Part shown: one piece after another, positions 27,905-39,576 of the stretch
Numbering within the stretch: position 1 is the stretch's first letter
How the letters are laid out: every line of letters starts with the position of its first letter
Translations under genes and position numbers: made by a program
Notes under the pieces: generated by a model
Told to the model about the DNA's origin: nothing
What the model saw: the letters and a program-made list of their open reading frames with translations, nothing else
The model's database searches: none
Origin: Desulfuromonadales bacterium
Lineage (GTDB): Bacteria > Desulfobacterota > Desulfuromonadia > Desulfuromonadales > Geopsychrobacteraceae
Assembly (NCBI GenBank): GCA_019429255.1
Contig: JAHYIY010000001.1
Location: 88,209-152,208 of the forward strand
DNA length: 64,000 nt
Direction: 5' to 3'

Positions 27905-29101
27905 CTACAGCTCCGGCCACTGACCTTCAACAACCGTGTACGGTAGCCCCATCGGGCCCAGCTCGGCAAGGAAAACCTCCGGGTCAAACTGCTCCATGTT
28001 CCAAACGCCTAGGGCGTGCCATTTGCCGGTCACCATCATGATGCCGCCGACCACCGCCGGGACCCCGGTGGTATAGCTGATCGCCTGGGAATTGGTTTCC
28101 CGGTAGCAAGCCTGGTGATCACAGATATTGTAGATGTAGACCTGCTTGCGCTGACCATTTTTGGTGCCGCGGGCAATCACGCCGATACAGGTTTTACCTT
28201 TAGTCAAAGGACCGAGACTGGCCGGATCAGGGAGTAGTGCTTTGAGAAACTGGATCGGCACAATCTTCTGCCCCTGGAATTCAACCTCGTCGATACGCGT
28301 CATGCCGACATTCTGCAACACCTCCAGATGTTTGAGATAGTTGTCGGAAAAGGTCATCCAGAATTGGGCTTTTTTGATGGTCGGGATATGCTTGACCAGC
28401 GATTCCATTTCTTCGTGATAGAGCCGATAAATGTTCATCGGTCCGATCCCTTCAGGGAAATCAAAAACCCGCCTGGTCGAGAGCGGTGCCGATTCGACCC
28501 ACTGATCATGCTCCCAGTGCCGGCAAGTGGCAGTTATCTCGCGGATATTGATTTCCGGGTTGAAATTGGTCGCAAATGGTAAACCGTGATTCCCGGCATT
28601 GGCATCAATAATGTCGATTTCCTCCACCACATCAAGGTATTTTTTTGCTGCCAGAGCAGTGAAAACATTGGTCACTCCAGGGTCAAAACCGCTGCCCAAC
28701 AGTGCCATCACCCCTTTTTCCTTAAAACGGTCATGGTAGGCCCACTGCCAACTGTACTCAAATTTTGCCGTTTCGTGCGGCTCAAAGTTGGCCGTGTCAA
28801 GATAATCAACGCCGGTCTCAAGGCAAGCGTCCATAATCGTCAGATCCTGATAGGGTAAGGCGACATTGATCAGCAGTTGCGGTTGTTCGCGCTTGATCAG
28901 GGCGATCAATTCAGGCACATTATCAGCATCAACCTGCGCCGTTTTAACTGTTACATCCTTGATTTCTGCAGCAATTTCGTCACACTTAGATTTGGTCCGC
29001 GAAGCCAGAGTAATGGCGGAAAAAATATCCTTGCGCTGAGCGCATTTATGGACAACGACGCGACCGACACCGCCGGCACCGATAATCAGAACCTTGCTCA
29101 T
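27905..29101 (-). CDS. Carboxynorspermidine/carboxyspermidine synthase (saccharopine dehydrogenase family)
   Basis: 398 residues from the ATG at 29101 with GGGAGA upstream; the frame is open to 29191 with unrelated residues. Rossmann motif VLIIGAGGVGRVVVHKCAQ, then INVALPYQDLTIMDACLETGVDYLDTANFE, LLGSGFDPGVTNVFTALA, IDANAGNHGLPFATNFNPEINIRE, and TTGVPAVVGGIMM. It condenses putrescine (or diaminopropane) with aspartate semialdehyde reductively. The adjacent nspC settles the assignment against lysine metabolism. Confidence 0.92.
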   Translation of the reverse strand: MSKVLIIGAGGVGRVVVHKCAQRKDIFSAITLASRTKSKCDEIAAEIKDVTVKTAQVDADNVPELIALIKREQPQLLINVALPYQDLTIMDACLETGVDYLDTANFEPHETAKFEYSWQWAYHDRFKEKGVMALLGSGFDPGVTNVFTALAAKKYLDVVEEIDIIDANAGNHGLPFATNFNPEINIREITATCRHWEHDQWVESAPLSTRRVFDFPEGIGPMNIYRLYHEEMESLVKHIPTIKKAQFWMTFSDNYLKHLEVLQNVGMTRIDEVEFQGQKIVPIQFLKALLPDPASLGPLTKGKTCIGVIARGTKNGQRKQVYIYNICDHQACYRETNSQAISYTTGVPAVVGGIMMVTGKWHALGVWNMEQFDPEVFLAELGPMGLPYTVVEGQWPEL

Positions 29102-29402
29102 TTTCATCTCCCTTGCGTTTGCAGAAAAGTCACCAACGCCCGTGCGAGCACATAAACCACCGGCGAAACGCCGCTTTTCCCATGGATCCAAGAACTAAAG
29201 ACAATCTATGAATCTACCTTTCCTGTAAACCCTGTCAATAGAAAACAACGGCTACCCCCCAAAACCTGAAACATCCTGCATTGTCCGGCAAACCCAAGCT
29301 TATACCGGCCTACGACCCCTTGAATCGCCAGAGGGGTTTATGGTGTAATCTTTTTTATCGTCAAGATCAGAACCTTTACTCATTTTCCGACAGGTTGTTA
29401 TC
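29102..29402. other. Gene-free divergent gap
   Basis: 301 bases between two divergent genes. It must hold promoters for both the polyamine operon (minus) and the ChaN-like gene (plus). I see no convincing -35/-10 pair, riboswitch or repeat. Confidence 0.4.
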
Positions 29403-30656
29403 GTGTATCTGCTGATCCGTTTAGTGTCTTTTGTCTTCTTGCTGATGTTGTTGAGTGCCTGTACCATGACCAATATAACCCCTCAGCCCACTGCCACCGC
29501 CCGGCAGCCGTACCCACTGCCACAACCAATCGTCGCCGGCGACATATTTCATCTGCCCAGCGGATTCCGGGTCTCCGACGAAACCGTCATTGATCATGCC
29601 CTGCGAGCTCAGGTCATCTACGTTGGTGAAACCCACGATAACCCGGCATCACACCGTGTCCAGGAAAAAATTCTCCGGGCACTGGCAACAGACAATCCAG
29701 ACAGGATCGCCCTGGGAATGGAAATGTTCACGCCGTCACAACAACCGGTCCTTGATCAATGGAGTGCCGGTGAACTGAGCGAGAAAGAGTTCTTAAGGCA
29801 GGTGGATTGGCATTCAACCTGGAAAATTGACTTTGCCCTTTACCGCGACCTGCTGCTTTTCTGTCGGGATCAGGGCATAAAAATTCTCGCTCTGAACGCC
29901 GAGCCCTTAACCAGACAACTTCTCAGTAGAACAGCAATCGAGGATCTCTCCGCAGAAGACCAAGCCCGATTACCGGAAATGGACTTCGACGACCCGCACT
30001 ATCGTGCCATGCTAACCGCCTTCATGTCGGGACATCCCATGGGGCACGGCAACTTGAGCGGATTCGAAAGGGTGCAAACCCTCTGGGATGAGACCATGGC
30101 TGCCCATCTGGCAGACTATCTGAGCACCAAAAACTCAAATCACCAGGTCATGGTTGTTGCCGGAAGCAACCATATCCAATATGGTTTTGGAATTCCTCGG
30201 CGCCTGTTCCGGCGCTTGCCAGTCAGCTATCTGCTCATCGGCACGACCGAAACAGAGGAGTCCAAAACACTCAACCCGGACCGCATCATGAAGGTCGATA
30301 CCCCGGAATATCCGCTGCTTCCATATCACTTTCTCTATGTTACTGAATACGAGAAGTTGCTGCGGGTGGGAGTCAAGCTTGGGGTGGTTATAACACCGGG
30401 TACCGCTGAGCAACAGGGAGTCCTTATCGACAAGCTGTTGCCCGATTCAGCTGCAGCGGCACATGACCTGCGTAGCGGTGACATCCTGCTACGGATAGAT
30501 GGAGAAATCCTCACCGACAGACTGGATCTGACCTATGCCCTGGCTGACAAACAGATTGGCGACAAGGCAACCTTTGAACTATTGCGTGACAACAGAGAAA
30601 TCACGATTGACGTTGAATTTACTGCTGAGAACCAGCAATCACCCAAAATGCCGTAA
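29403..30656 (+). CDS. ChaN-family haem-binding lipoprotein with C-terminal PDZ domain
   Basis: 417 residues from a GTG. A lipoprotein signal ends in LLSACT, so the protein is probably lipid-anchored at Cys20. The ChaN domain (about 60-280) has VIYVGETHDNPASHRVQ, ALGMEMF, WKIDFALYRDLLLFCRDQGIKILALN and VMVVAGSNHIQYGFGIP. Residues about 330-400 form a PDZ domain (LGVVITPGTAEQQGVLIDKLLPDSAAAAHDLRSGDILLRIDG, written here only as family landmarks around GVLI and GDILLRIDG). ChaN binds haem in Campylobacter; its exact role is unclear. Monocistronic. Confidence 0.85.
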   Translation: MYLLIRLVSFVFLLMLLSACTMTNITPQPTATARQPYPLPQPIVAGDIFHLPSGFRVSDETVIDHALRAQVIYVGETHDNPASHRVQEKILRALATDNPDRIALGMEMFTPSQQPVLDQWSAGELSEKEFLRQVDWHSTWKIDFALYRDLLLFCRDQGIKILALNAEPLTRQLLSRTAIEDLSAEDQARLPEMDFDDPHYRAMLTAFMSGHPMGHGNLSGFERVQTLWDETMAAHLADYLSTKNSNHQVMVVAGSNHIQYGFGIPRRLFRRLPVSYLLIGTTETEESKTLNPDRIMKVDTPEYPLLPYHFLYVTEYEKLLRVGVKLGVVITPGTAEQQGVLIDKLLPDSAAAAHDLRSGDILLRIDGEILTDRLDLTYALADKQIGDKATFELLRDNREITIDVEFTAENQQSPKMP

Positions 30657-30667
30657 CTTTTGATGAA

Positions 30668-30720
30668 TAAAAAACCGCCACTCCGGAGGGAGGCAGAAAA
30701 GCTCAACCCGGACTGGCGGC
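30668..30720 (-). terminator. Terminator after fba
   Basis: On the minus strand GCCGCCAGTCCGG and CCGGAGTGGCGG form a stem with one mismatch and a long A/G-rich loop, then six T. It lies 59 bases beyond the fba stop. Confidence 0.75.
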
Positions 30721-30778
30721 TAATTCGGTAAAGGCAACAACCCTTTTAAAAAGATCGTTTACAGCTAGGTTACAGTTA

Positions 30779-31759
30779 CTAAGCGCGCCCGGCACTCCCC
30801 AGCACCGCCTCATTCTTATGCTTGATCAGCTTGATCAGTTCCTTGCGCGCCGCGCCCAGGTACTTGCGCGGATCAAACTCACCGGGATCATTGGCCAGAT
30901 ATTCACGAATCTTCGCCGTCACGGCCAGACGGCCATCGGAATCAATATTGATTTTGCAAACGGCACTCGCCGCGGCACGACGCAACTGATCCTCCGAGAC
31001 GCCGACGGCCCCCTCGAGTCTACCGCCGTACTGGTTGATCAGTTCGACATACTCGGGCACAACACTCGATGCTCCATGCAGAACGATAGGAAAGCCGGGG
31101 ATGCGTCTTTCAATTTCTTCAAGGATATCAAAACGCAGAGGGGGTGGCTCTTCACCGGGTTTGACCTTGAATTTGAACGCCCCATGGCTGGTACCGATGG
31201 AGATGGCCAGGGAATCAACACCGGTCTTGCTGACAAAATCCTCCACCTCGTCTGGCTGGGTATAGGTCGAATGCTCGGCAACCACCTCATCCTCGATCCC
31301 GGCGAGAACACCCAGTTCGCCCTCAACTGTCACATCATGGGCGCGGGCGTATTCCACCACCTTGCGGGTCAGGGCGACGTTTTCCTCGTAAGGCAGATGA
31401 GAACCATCAATCATCACCGAGGAAAAACCGGATTCGATGCAGCTTTTGCAGGTGTCAAAGGTATCACCATGATCGAGATGGAGAACAATAGGAATTTCTG
31501 ATCCCATCTCGCGCGCCATGCGCACCGCACCCATAGCCATATACCGTAACATGGTTTCGTTGGCGTAACTGCGAGCCCCCTTACTGACCTGTATAATGAC
31601 GGGAGAGTTAGTTTCTGCACAAGCCACAACAATTGCCTGAAGTTGCTCCAGGTTATTGAAATTATATGCTGGTATTGCATAACCGCCTGACACTGCAGCC
31701 TTGAACAAATCACGCGAATTTACCAGTCCCAGATCCCGATAGTTCACCACATCAGCCAT
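30779..31759 (-). CDS. fba: Class II fructose-bisphosphate aldolase
   Basis: 326 residues from the ATG at 31759 with GGAGG 8 bases before it; the frame remains open to 31942 but without family similarity. Zn ligands are visible in VLHLDHGDTFD, GELG and LHGASSV; PAYNFNNLEQLQAIV and SLAISIGTSHGAFKF are typical. It cleaves fructose-1,6-bisphosphate reversibly and in this group mainly serves gluconeogenesis. Divergent from gap across about 200 bases, suggesting shared control. Confidence 0.95.
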   Translation of the reverse strand: MADVVNYRDLGLVNSRDLFKAAVSGGYAIPAYNFNNLEQLQAIVVACAETNSPVIIQVSKGARSYANETMLRYMAMGAVRMAREMGSEIPIVLHLDHGDTFDTCKSCIESGFSSVMIDGSHLPYEENVALTRKVVEYARAHDVTVEGELGVLAGIEDEVVAEHSTYTQPDEVEDFVSKTGVDSLAISIGTSHGAFKFKVKPGEEPPPLRFDILEEIERRIPGFPIVLHGASSVVPEYVELINQYGGRLEGAVGVSEDQLRRAAASAVCKINIDSDGRLAVTAKIREYLANDPGEFDPRKYLGAARKELIKLIKHKNEAVLGSAGRA

Positions 31760-31956
31760 GAATGATTCCTCCATATCAGTATAGATGAAGAGCATTATCC
31801 GGATAGAGTCATACCACACCGCCAACGCCCGGTTTAGAGCCTGCAAATTGTTGCAATAGCAATTTGGATCTTTTACTATACGCTTGATTTTAACGGTTGG
31901 TATATCACATATTGTTAAAGACTTAAAAAACATTCGCAACACGAAAGGAAACGACC

Positions 31957-33396
31957 ATGGGTGAGACAGTGGTAGGGGACTATTTCAAGGACTGGAAAGA
32001 GCGGGAGGCCATTGCCGAACTGATGATTCCGCTGATTGGCAAGCTGTACCGCGATCACGAAGTCATTTGCACCGTTTTTGACCGCAACCTCGTTAATCAG
32101 TCAACCATCGACATTCTTCGTGTTCATCGCTTTGCGCGGCAGATCATCAACCGGGAAATCTGGGTCAAGGATACCTATCCCATTCTGCAGGTCATGGCAG
32201 AGATGGATCTGGCTCCGGCCAAGGTCGATCTGGCCAAACTGGTTCTGCGCTATAGGGAACAATCAGGCAGGGACATCCGCACTTTTGTTAGTGAACAACT
32301 AAAAGGCCTGGATACCGGCAAGAGGCATCAGCTCAGTGCTCCCCGCGACGTTGTCCTCTACGGTTTTGGCCGGATCGGACGGCTGCTGGCGCGCATCCTT
32401 ATTGAGCAGGCCGGTGGTGGCGACAAGTTGCGTCTGCGCGCGGCTGTCGTGCGTAAAGGCAGCGATGATGATCTCGCCAAACGCGCCAGTCTGCTGCGCC
32501 GCGATTCAGTTCATGGCCACTTTAAAGGCACCATTGTTGTTGACCAAGCACAGAGCTCGATTGTTGCCAACGGCAACCAGATCCGCATCATTTACGCCGA
32601 TTCACCGGAAGAAATCGACTACACCAGCTACGGCATTAACAATGCCATCGTCATTGACAATACCGGCAAGTGGCGCGACCGCGCCGGGTTGTCACGCCAT
32701 CTGCGTCCCGGCGCAACCCAGGTGCTACTGACCGCACCGGGCAAAGGGGATATTCCCAATGTCGTCTACGGCGTCAACAATGATCTGCTGGAAAGTGGCG
32801 ATGCAATCCTTTCGGCAGCCAGCTGCACCACCAACGCTATTGTTCCGGTTCTTAAGGCTATCAACGACCGCTTCGGTATCGAAAACGGACATGTCGAAAC
32901 CTGCCACAGCTACACTAACGACCAGAACCTGATCGATAACTATCACAACAAAGAACGGCGTGGGCGCAGTGCCCCGTTAAACATGGTCATCACTGAAACC
33001 GGCGCCGCCAAAGCGGTAGCCAAGGCGTTGCCGGAACTGGCCGGCAAACTCACCGGCAACGCCATCCGCGTCCCAACCCCCAACGTCTCCCTGGCGATTC
33101 TCAATCTGACATTGAATCTGGAAACCAGTGTTGAAGAGATTAATCTGTACCTGCGCGGCATGTCGTTGGAATCACCTTTGCAGGACCAGATCGACTACAC
33201 CAATTCCCCGGAAGCCGTCTCCACCGACATGGTTGGTTCCAGCTACGCCGGTATCGTTGATTCCCTCGCCACCATCGTCCAGGGAAACCGCTGCGTTCTC
33301 TATATCTGGTACGACAATGAATACGGCTACAGCCATCAGGTGGTGAGAATTGTTGAGAAGGTGTCGGGGCTGAATCTGGAGACCTGGCCGAAGTAA
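31957..33396 (+). CDS. gap: Glyceraldehyde-3-phosphate dehydrogenase, long form
   Basis: 479 residues, about 140 longer than the common form. The extra N-terminal helical region (about 1-125) precedes the NAD site YGFGRIGRLLARIL near 137. The catalytic Cys is in AASCTTNAIVPVLK near 290, with CHSYTNDQNLIDN and IWYDNEYGYSHQVVRIV later. Long GAPDHs of this kind are known in gamma- and deltaproteobacteria and are often biased to the gluconeogenic direction; that bias is inference here. AAAGGA precedes the ATG. Confidence 0.93.
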   Translation: MGETVVGDYFKDWKEREAIAELMIPLIGKLYRDHEVICTVFDRNLVNQSTIDILRVHRFARQIINREIWVKDTYPILQVMAEMDLAPAKVDLAKLVLRYREQSGRDIRTFVSEQLKGLDTGKRHQLSAPRDVVLYGFGRIGRLLARILIEQAGGGDKLRLRAAVVRKGSDDDLAKRASLLRRDSVHGHFKGTIVVDQAQSSIVANGNQIRIIYADSPEEIDYTSYGINNAIVIDNTGKWRDRAGLSRHLRPGATQVLLTAPGKGDIPNVVYGVNNDLLESGDAILSAASCTTNAIVPVLKAINDRFGIENGHVETCHSYTNDQNLIDNYHNKERRGRSAPLNMVITETGAAKAVAKALPELAGKLTGNAIRVPTPNVSLAILNLTLNLETSVEEINLYLRGMSLESPLQDQIDYTNSPEAVSTDMVGSSYAGIVDSLATIVQGNRCVLYIWYDNEYGYSHQVVRIVEKVSGLNLETWPK

Positions 33397-33429
33397 TTCG
33401 GGGCCTTGAATGCGCCGAATACCTTATAA

Positions 33430-33470
33430 ACAAAGCGGGATTCCGTCTCCGGGATCCCGCTTTGTTTCTT
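33430..33470. terminator. Terminator between convergent gap and katG
   Basis: CAAAGCGGGATTCC and GGGATCCCGCTTTG make a long stem with T-rich flanks on both sides. It lies 34 bases after gap and 24 bases after katG in its direction. Confidence 0.88.
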
Positions 33471-33493
33471 GGCTTTCATTTAAAACGTTACTT

Positions 33494-35996
<2,503 letters not shown>

Positions 35997-36194
35997 TCAG
36001 GCAAACCGCTTGATGGCGCGCATCTTCTTGCGCAGGCGACGCTGAGCTTCTTTTTCTTTGCGCTTACGCTTGATACTTGGTTTTTCGTAAAACTTGCGCT
36101 GCTTCATTTCACGGAAAAGCCCTTCCTGCTGCAACTTACGCTTCAGGACTTTAATCGCCTTTTCGACGTTGCCGTCGATAACAGTGATTTCCAC
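35997..36194 (-). CDS. rpsU: 30S ribosomal protein S21
   Basis: 65 residues. A GTG at 36194 gives MEITVIDGNVEKAIKVLKRK, matching the usual S21 start, with GGGGTGAT upstream; a TTG two codons earlier is possible. The basic tail KPSIKRKRKEKEAQRRLRKKM is typical. S21 contacts the anti-Shine-Dalgarno region of 16S rRNA. It is encoded alone. Confidence 0.95.
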   Translation of the reverse strand: MEITVIDGNVEKAIKVLKRKLQQEGLFREMKQRKFYEKPSIKRKRKEKEAQRRLRKKMRAIKRFA

Positions 36195-36283
36195 GAACAA
36201 TCACCCCACTTTCTTCTCGATCTTTGCAGAAACTTATTGCTGCTGCAAGAGGTGGGTCTTATACACTCTTAACCCTTGGCAAG

Positions 36284-37411
36284 TCAAGGGGATTCCCCCG
36301 GCTCTTTAATATAGAGAAAAACCCGGATGCCGCCATGAGAAAAACCGAGCAGAGGTTTTATGTGCAGTTTTTTCATCTGCACAGCAACCGTTTCGGGACA
36401 CAACAGAGCACACTTCCAACGTGCGAACGCACCACCACACAGATGTTCAATATCACGATAAAATAATCGCAGGTCCGTACTGCCGCCCAGGCGGGCACCG
36501 TATGGCGGGTTGCCGATCAACAATCCGCAATCCCCCGGCGGCACCAGCTCCTGCAGTTTTCCTTCGTTGATCTCAACAGCAGGGCCCAGATCTGCGCGCT
36601 CAAGATTGGCGCGCGCGGCCAGGATCGCCCTGGGATTCGTGTCGACACCATAAATAGCAGCATGACCACAACATCGTTCCCCTTCCTTGGCCGCAATCAG
36701 CAACTGCCGCCACAAGTGCTCACGGTACTTTGGCCAGCGCATAAAAGAAAAATCGCGCCGGGTTCCGGGTGGCCTGTTCGCGGCGATCAGTCCCGCTTCA
36801 ATGACAAAGGTACCGGAACCGGTCATCATATCGACCAGGGGCATTGAACCATCATAACCACAAGCCAATAATGCCGCGGCAGCGAGATTCTCGCGCAAGG
36901 GCGCAGCGCTGCGCGCCTGGCGATAACCACGGCGGTGCAGATGTTCGCCGGAACTGTCAATGGAGATCACGACATGGTCACCACTGATCCGCAACAGGAC
37001 CATCTGCGCCGGGCCGGCGCCCACCACTGATGATCCTAATGCTGTACTGATGGCTTCCCGGCACACCTCGACGATGCGCCCGGTGTGCGATAAGCGTGAA
37101 CGCTGGCTGGCCGCCCGGACATCGCATGCTGTCCCGGGTTTGATGTAGCGCCCCCAGGGCAGGCGTACCAGACGCTGAAACAGGGTCGGGAAATCGCGGG
37201 CAGTCAGCGATCCCAGACGCACCAGAATGCGGTTTGCGCTACGCAACCAGAGGTTGGCCAGGTAGATATCACGGACCCCACCGCTAGTAAAACCGACCCC
37301 ACCCTTTACCGGCTCCTGGGGGCACAAACCCAACCCGACAAGCTCCTGAAAACAGATGGCCTCAAGTCCGGGAGGCGTAACCGCAAAGCAATCTCTTGGT
37401 GAATCTTTCAT
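36284..37411 (-). CDS. THUMP-domain class I rRNA methyltransferase (RlmL-like)
   Basis: 375 residues from the ATG at 37411 (AAAGG upstream). N-terminal THUMP region (CFAVTPPGLEAICFQELVGLG, FTSGGVRDIYLANLWLRSANRILVRLG landmarks), then a Rossmann methyltransferase with LVDMMTGSGTFVIEAGLIA, GVDTNPRAILAARANL and catalytic NPPYGARLG. This is the N-terminal half of E. coli RlmKL, which makes m2G2445 in 23S rRNA; the C-terminal RlmK half is absent. The exact target is inferred. Confidence 0.85.
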   Translation of the reverse strand: MKDSPRDCFAVTPPGLEAICFQELVGLGLCPQEPVKGGVGFTSGGVRDIYLANLWLRSANRILVRLGSLTARDFPTLFQRLVRLPWGRYIKPGTACDVRAASQRSRLSHTGRIVEVCREAISTALGSSVVGAGPAQMVLLRISGDHVVISIDSSGEHLHRRGYRQARSAAPLRENLAAAALLACGYDGSMPLVDMMTGSGTFVIEAGLIAANRPPGTRRDFSFMRWPKYREHLWRQLLIAAKEGERCCGHAAIYGVDTNPRAILAARANLERADLGPAVEINEGKLQELVPPGDCGLLIGNPPYGARLGGSTDLRLFYRDIEHLCGGAFARWKCALLCPETVAVQMKKLHIKPLLGFSHGGIRVFLYIKEPGESP

Positions 37412-37581
37412 GATCAAACCTTTCGCCGGCACAGCAACAGAAACTCCTACGCAGATAGATACAGACAGTAACAATCTGCAGTTATTGAAAAAAGAGAAAT
37501 ACGTACCCCCCATGGCCTTTTTTATGTGATATAAGAGGGAAAATCAGCCGTCAGAACCAGAACGAGCAAACGGAAATACAG

Positions 37582-38280
37582 ATGAATTTCAAACGTTACT
37601 TCAAAACTGATCAGCAACTCGTTCTGCAACATCAGAACGATCAATCGTCAGCCACCAGGCGTACCGAGTTGCTGATTGTTTCTGTGGCAGAGGTGGAAGG
37701 CAACCAGCTGATCGTCAACTCCCCCTATGGCAGCGACGTTGTTGAGCACTACGCCATCTCCCCCGACACGGTTATAGAAGTCACCACTGACGTGATGGGA
37801 ATGGGTGCCCGTGTCAGTGGCCACCTTGAAAAAAAACTCAGCAACAATCAGTTTGCCATCTCGCTTAATTATGACATGTCGCTGTTTCAGCGCCGCGTCA
37901 AAGAACGCCTGAATTGTGATTTAGGTATTCGTTTCAGTCGCAGCGCAAAGACCTTACCGGCCATGCGTTCGATCTGGGAAAAAAACCTCAAGGTTCTCTA
38001 TAGCCCGGAAGCGCCGCTGATTTTTCAGGGATTTCGCCCTTGCCAGGTCAATATCAGTGCCGGCGGAATCCGCTTTGCCATGAAACCGGCAGCCAATCAG
38101 GGGGATCTGTGCCTGATTCTGATCCACCTGGATGATAGCAAACCACCTGTCTGTGTCATAGCTGAAGTCGTTTGGAGTTGCATGATCGACGAAGAGGCCG
38201 CCACCACCGGCATGCGCTTTATCAATATTCTCCACCACGACCAAGAGCGCATCAATGCCTTCATCAGGAAAAATCGATAA
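37582..38280 (+). CDS. PilZ-like domain protein
   Basis: 232 residues, no signal. The N-terminal half resembles the YcgR-N fold; the C-terminal half carries NISAGGIRFAM, matching the D/NxSxxG motif that binds cyclic di-GMP, and an Arg pair in RRVKER may supply the RxxxR part, although its distance and order are not ideal. It may be a c-di-GMP receptor controlling motility or surface behaviour. It lies upstream of the rdgC operon, 102 bases away. Confidence 0.65.
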   Translation: MNFKRYFKTDQQLVLQHQNDQSSATRRTELLIVSVAEVEGNQLIVNSPYGSDVVEHYAISPDTVIEVTTDVMGMGARVSGHLEKKLSNNQFAISLNYDMSLFQRRVKERLNCDLGIRFSRSAKTLPAMRSIWEKNLKVLYSPEAPLIFQGFRPCQVNISAGGIRFAMKPAANQGDLCLILIHLDDSKPPVCVIAEVVWSCMIDEEAATTGMRFINILHHDQERINAFIRKNR

Positions 38281-38382
38281 AGGCTCTTTTTCCACCTACA
38301 GGGAGCAAGAACCCTTGTTTTTGCATTGCAGTCTGATCTATCAGTTGGACACTCCAAACTACTTTCATTAAAGGATTTTTTC

Positions 38383-39549
38383 ATGGGCTTTTTGTCTGCC
38401 TCTAGCAGTATTTGTTATTTTCAGGTCAAGGGCGCCGAAGAACTTCAGAACAATGATGATCTTATCAGCAGCAAACTTGCCGCTGAAGGCTTCCGTTCCA
38501 TCGAACAATCGGCCGAAGAACTGGCGACCGGCTGGGTGGCCTTTGACGATGATGAGGACAGCGAATTCAACACAATCAGAAGCTATCGCCGGGATCAGTA
38601 TCTCTGCTTCAGCCTGCGTCAGGATCGCCGCCGCGTACCTGGAGCACTACTCAAGCGTCACTTTGGTCATCTCTGCGGGCAGTTTCTGGCAGCGCACCCG
38701 ACCTATCAACGAGTTCCCAAATCCCAGCGCGAACAACTGCGCGATCAGGCGCGCGATGCCCTTCTCGCCCGTACCCTGCCAACCCCTGCTGTAACCAATC
38801 TGGTCTGGGACACTCATCTGCAACTGATCCGTTTCTGCTCGTTGGGAAAAAACGCACTCGATAGCTTCCAGAGCCTTTTTCACCAAACATTTCCCGGCCT
38901 GCGCCTGCAGCTCCTGCCACCACTGGAGCGTGCCGCCCGGGTGCTGCCTGAAGAATTACGGCCCGCCCTTGGCAAGGCCAACCAGGCCCAAACAGACAGC
39001 ACCCTGGAACTGATTGAGGCCAATCGCTGGCTGGGCAGTGATTTTCTCTACTGGCTTTTTTATCGCACACTCAACTCCGACTCCAACTATGGCATCAGTG
39101 TGCCCGGTCCCTTGCTGGAACAGCAACCCTTCAACGCATTTCTCGACAACCGCCTGGTGCTGGTGGGTGGTGGCCAGGAAGGGATACAAAAAATCGTTGT
39201 CGCCGGTCCGCAGGATCGTTTCCTTGAAGTGAAGGCCGCCCTGGCCCAGGGAAAACAGATTGAAGAGGCGACCATCCACCTGCGCCTGGACGAAGATCAC
39301 GCCTGGAAACTGACCCTCAAAGGGGAGCGGTTTTCTTTTGGGAATTTTCTCACGCCGATGTTGCGCCCGGAAAAAGATGCGGATACGGATCCAGCTGCTG
39401 AGGCTGAGGCAGCTTTTTTGACCAAGATAGCTGCGGTACAAGAAGGTGAGCAAATGGTCGATAGTCTGTTAAAATTATTCCTTAGCATGCGTCTTTCACC
39501 CGACTGGGCGACGGAAGAGGCCAAAATTTCTAGCTGGCTGAAGGAATAA
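38383..39549 (+). CDS. rdgC: Recombination-associated RdgC-like protein
   Basis: 388 residues from the ATG at 38383 (AAAGGA 7 bases before). It shares the RdgC plan: an N-terminal strand-rich start followed by GWVAFDD, CFSLRQDRRRVPGALLKRHFG landmarks (RRVPGALLKR), a charged helix SQREQLRDQARDALLARTLPT, then LVWDTHLQLIRFCSLGKNALDSF landmarks. RdgC forms a ring on DNA and restrains RecA. It is longer than E. coli RdgC (303). The call rests on motif order, not on a search. Confidence 0.7.
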   Translation: MGFLSASSSICYFQVKGAEELQNNDDLISSKLAAEGFRSIEQSAEELATGWVAFDDDEDSEFNTIRSYRRDQYLCFSLRQDRRRVPGALLKRHFGHLCGQFLAAHPTYQRVPKSQREQLRDQARDALLARTLPTPAVTNLVWDTHLQLIRFCSLGKNALDSFQSLFHQTFPGLRLQLLPPLERAARVLPEELRPALGKANQAQTDSTLELIEANRWLGSDFLYWLFYRTLNSDSNYGISVPGPLLEQQPFNAFLDNRLVLVGGGQEGIQKIVVAGPQDRFLEVKAALAQGKQIEEATIHLRLDEDHAWKLTLKGERFSFGNFLTPMLRPEKDADTDPAAEAEAAFLTKIAAVQEGEQMVDSLLKLFLSMRLSPDWATEEAKISSWLKE

Positions 39550-39576
39550 GCTTCGACTCCAAAAGGTGTTTACACC

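Noticed and set aside
26831..27946. 371-residue open frame antisense to nspC
   Set aside because: nspC on the other strand has clear family motifs; the antisense product has none.
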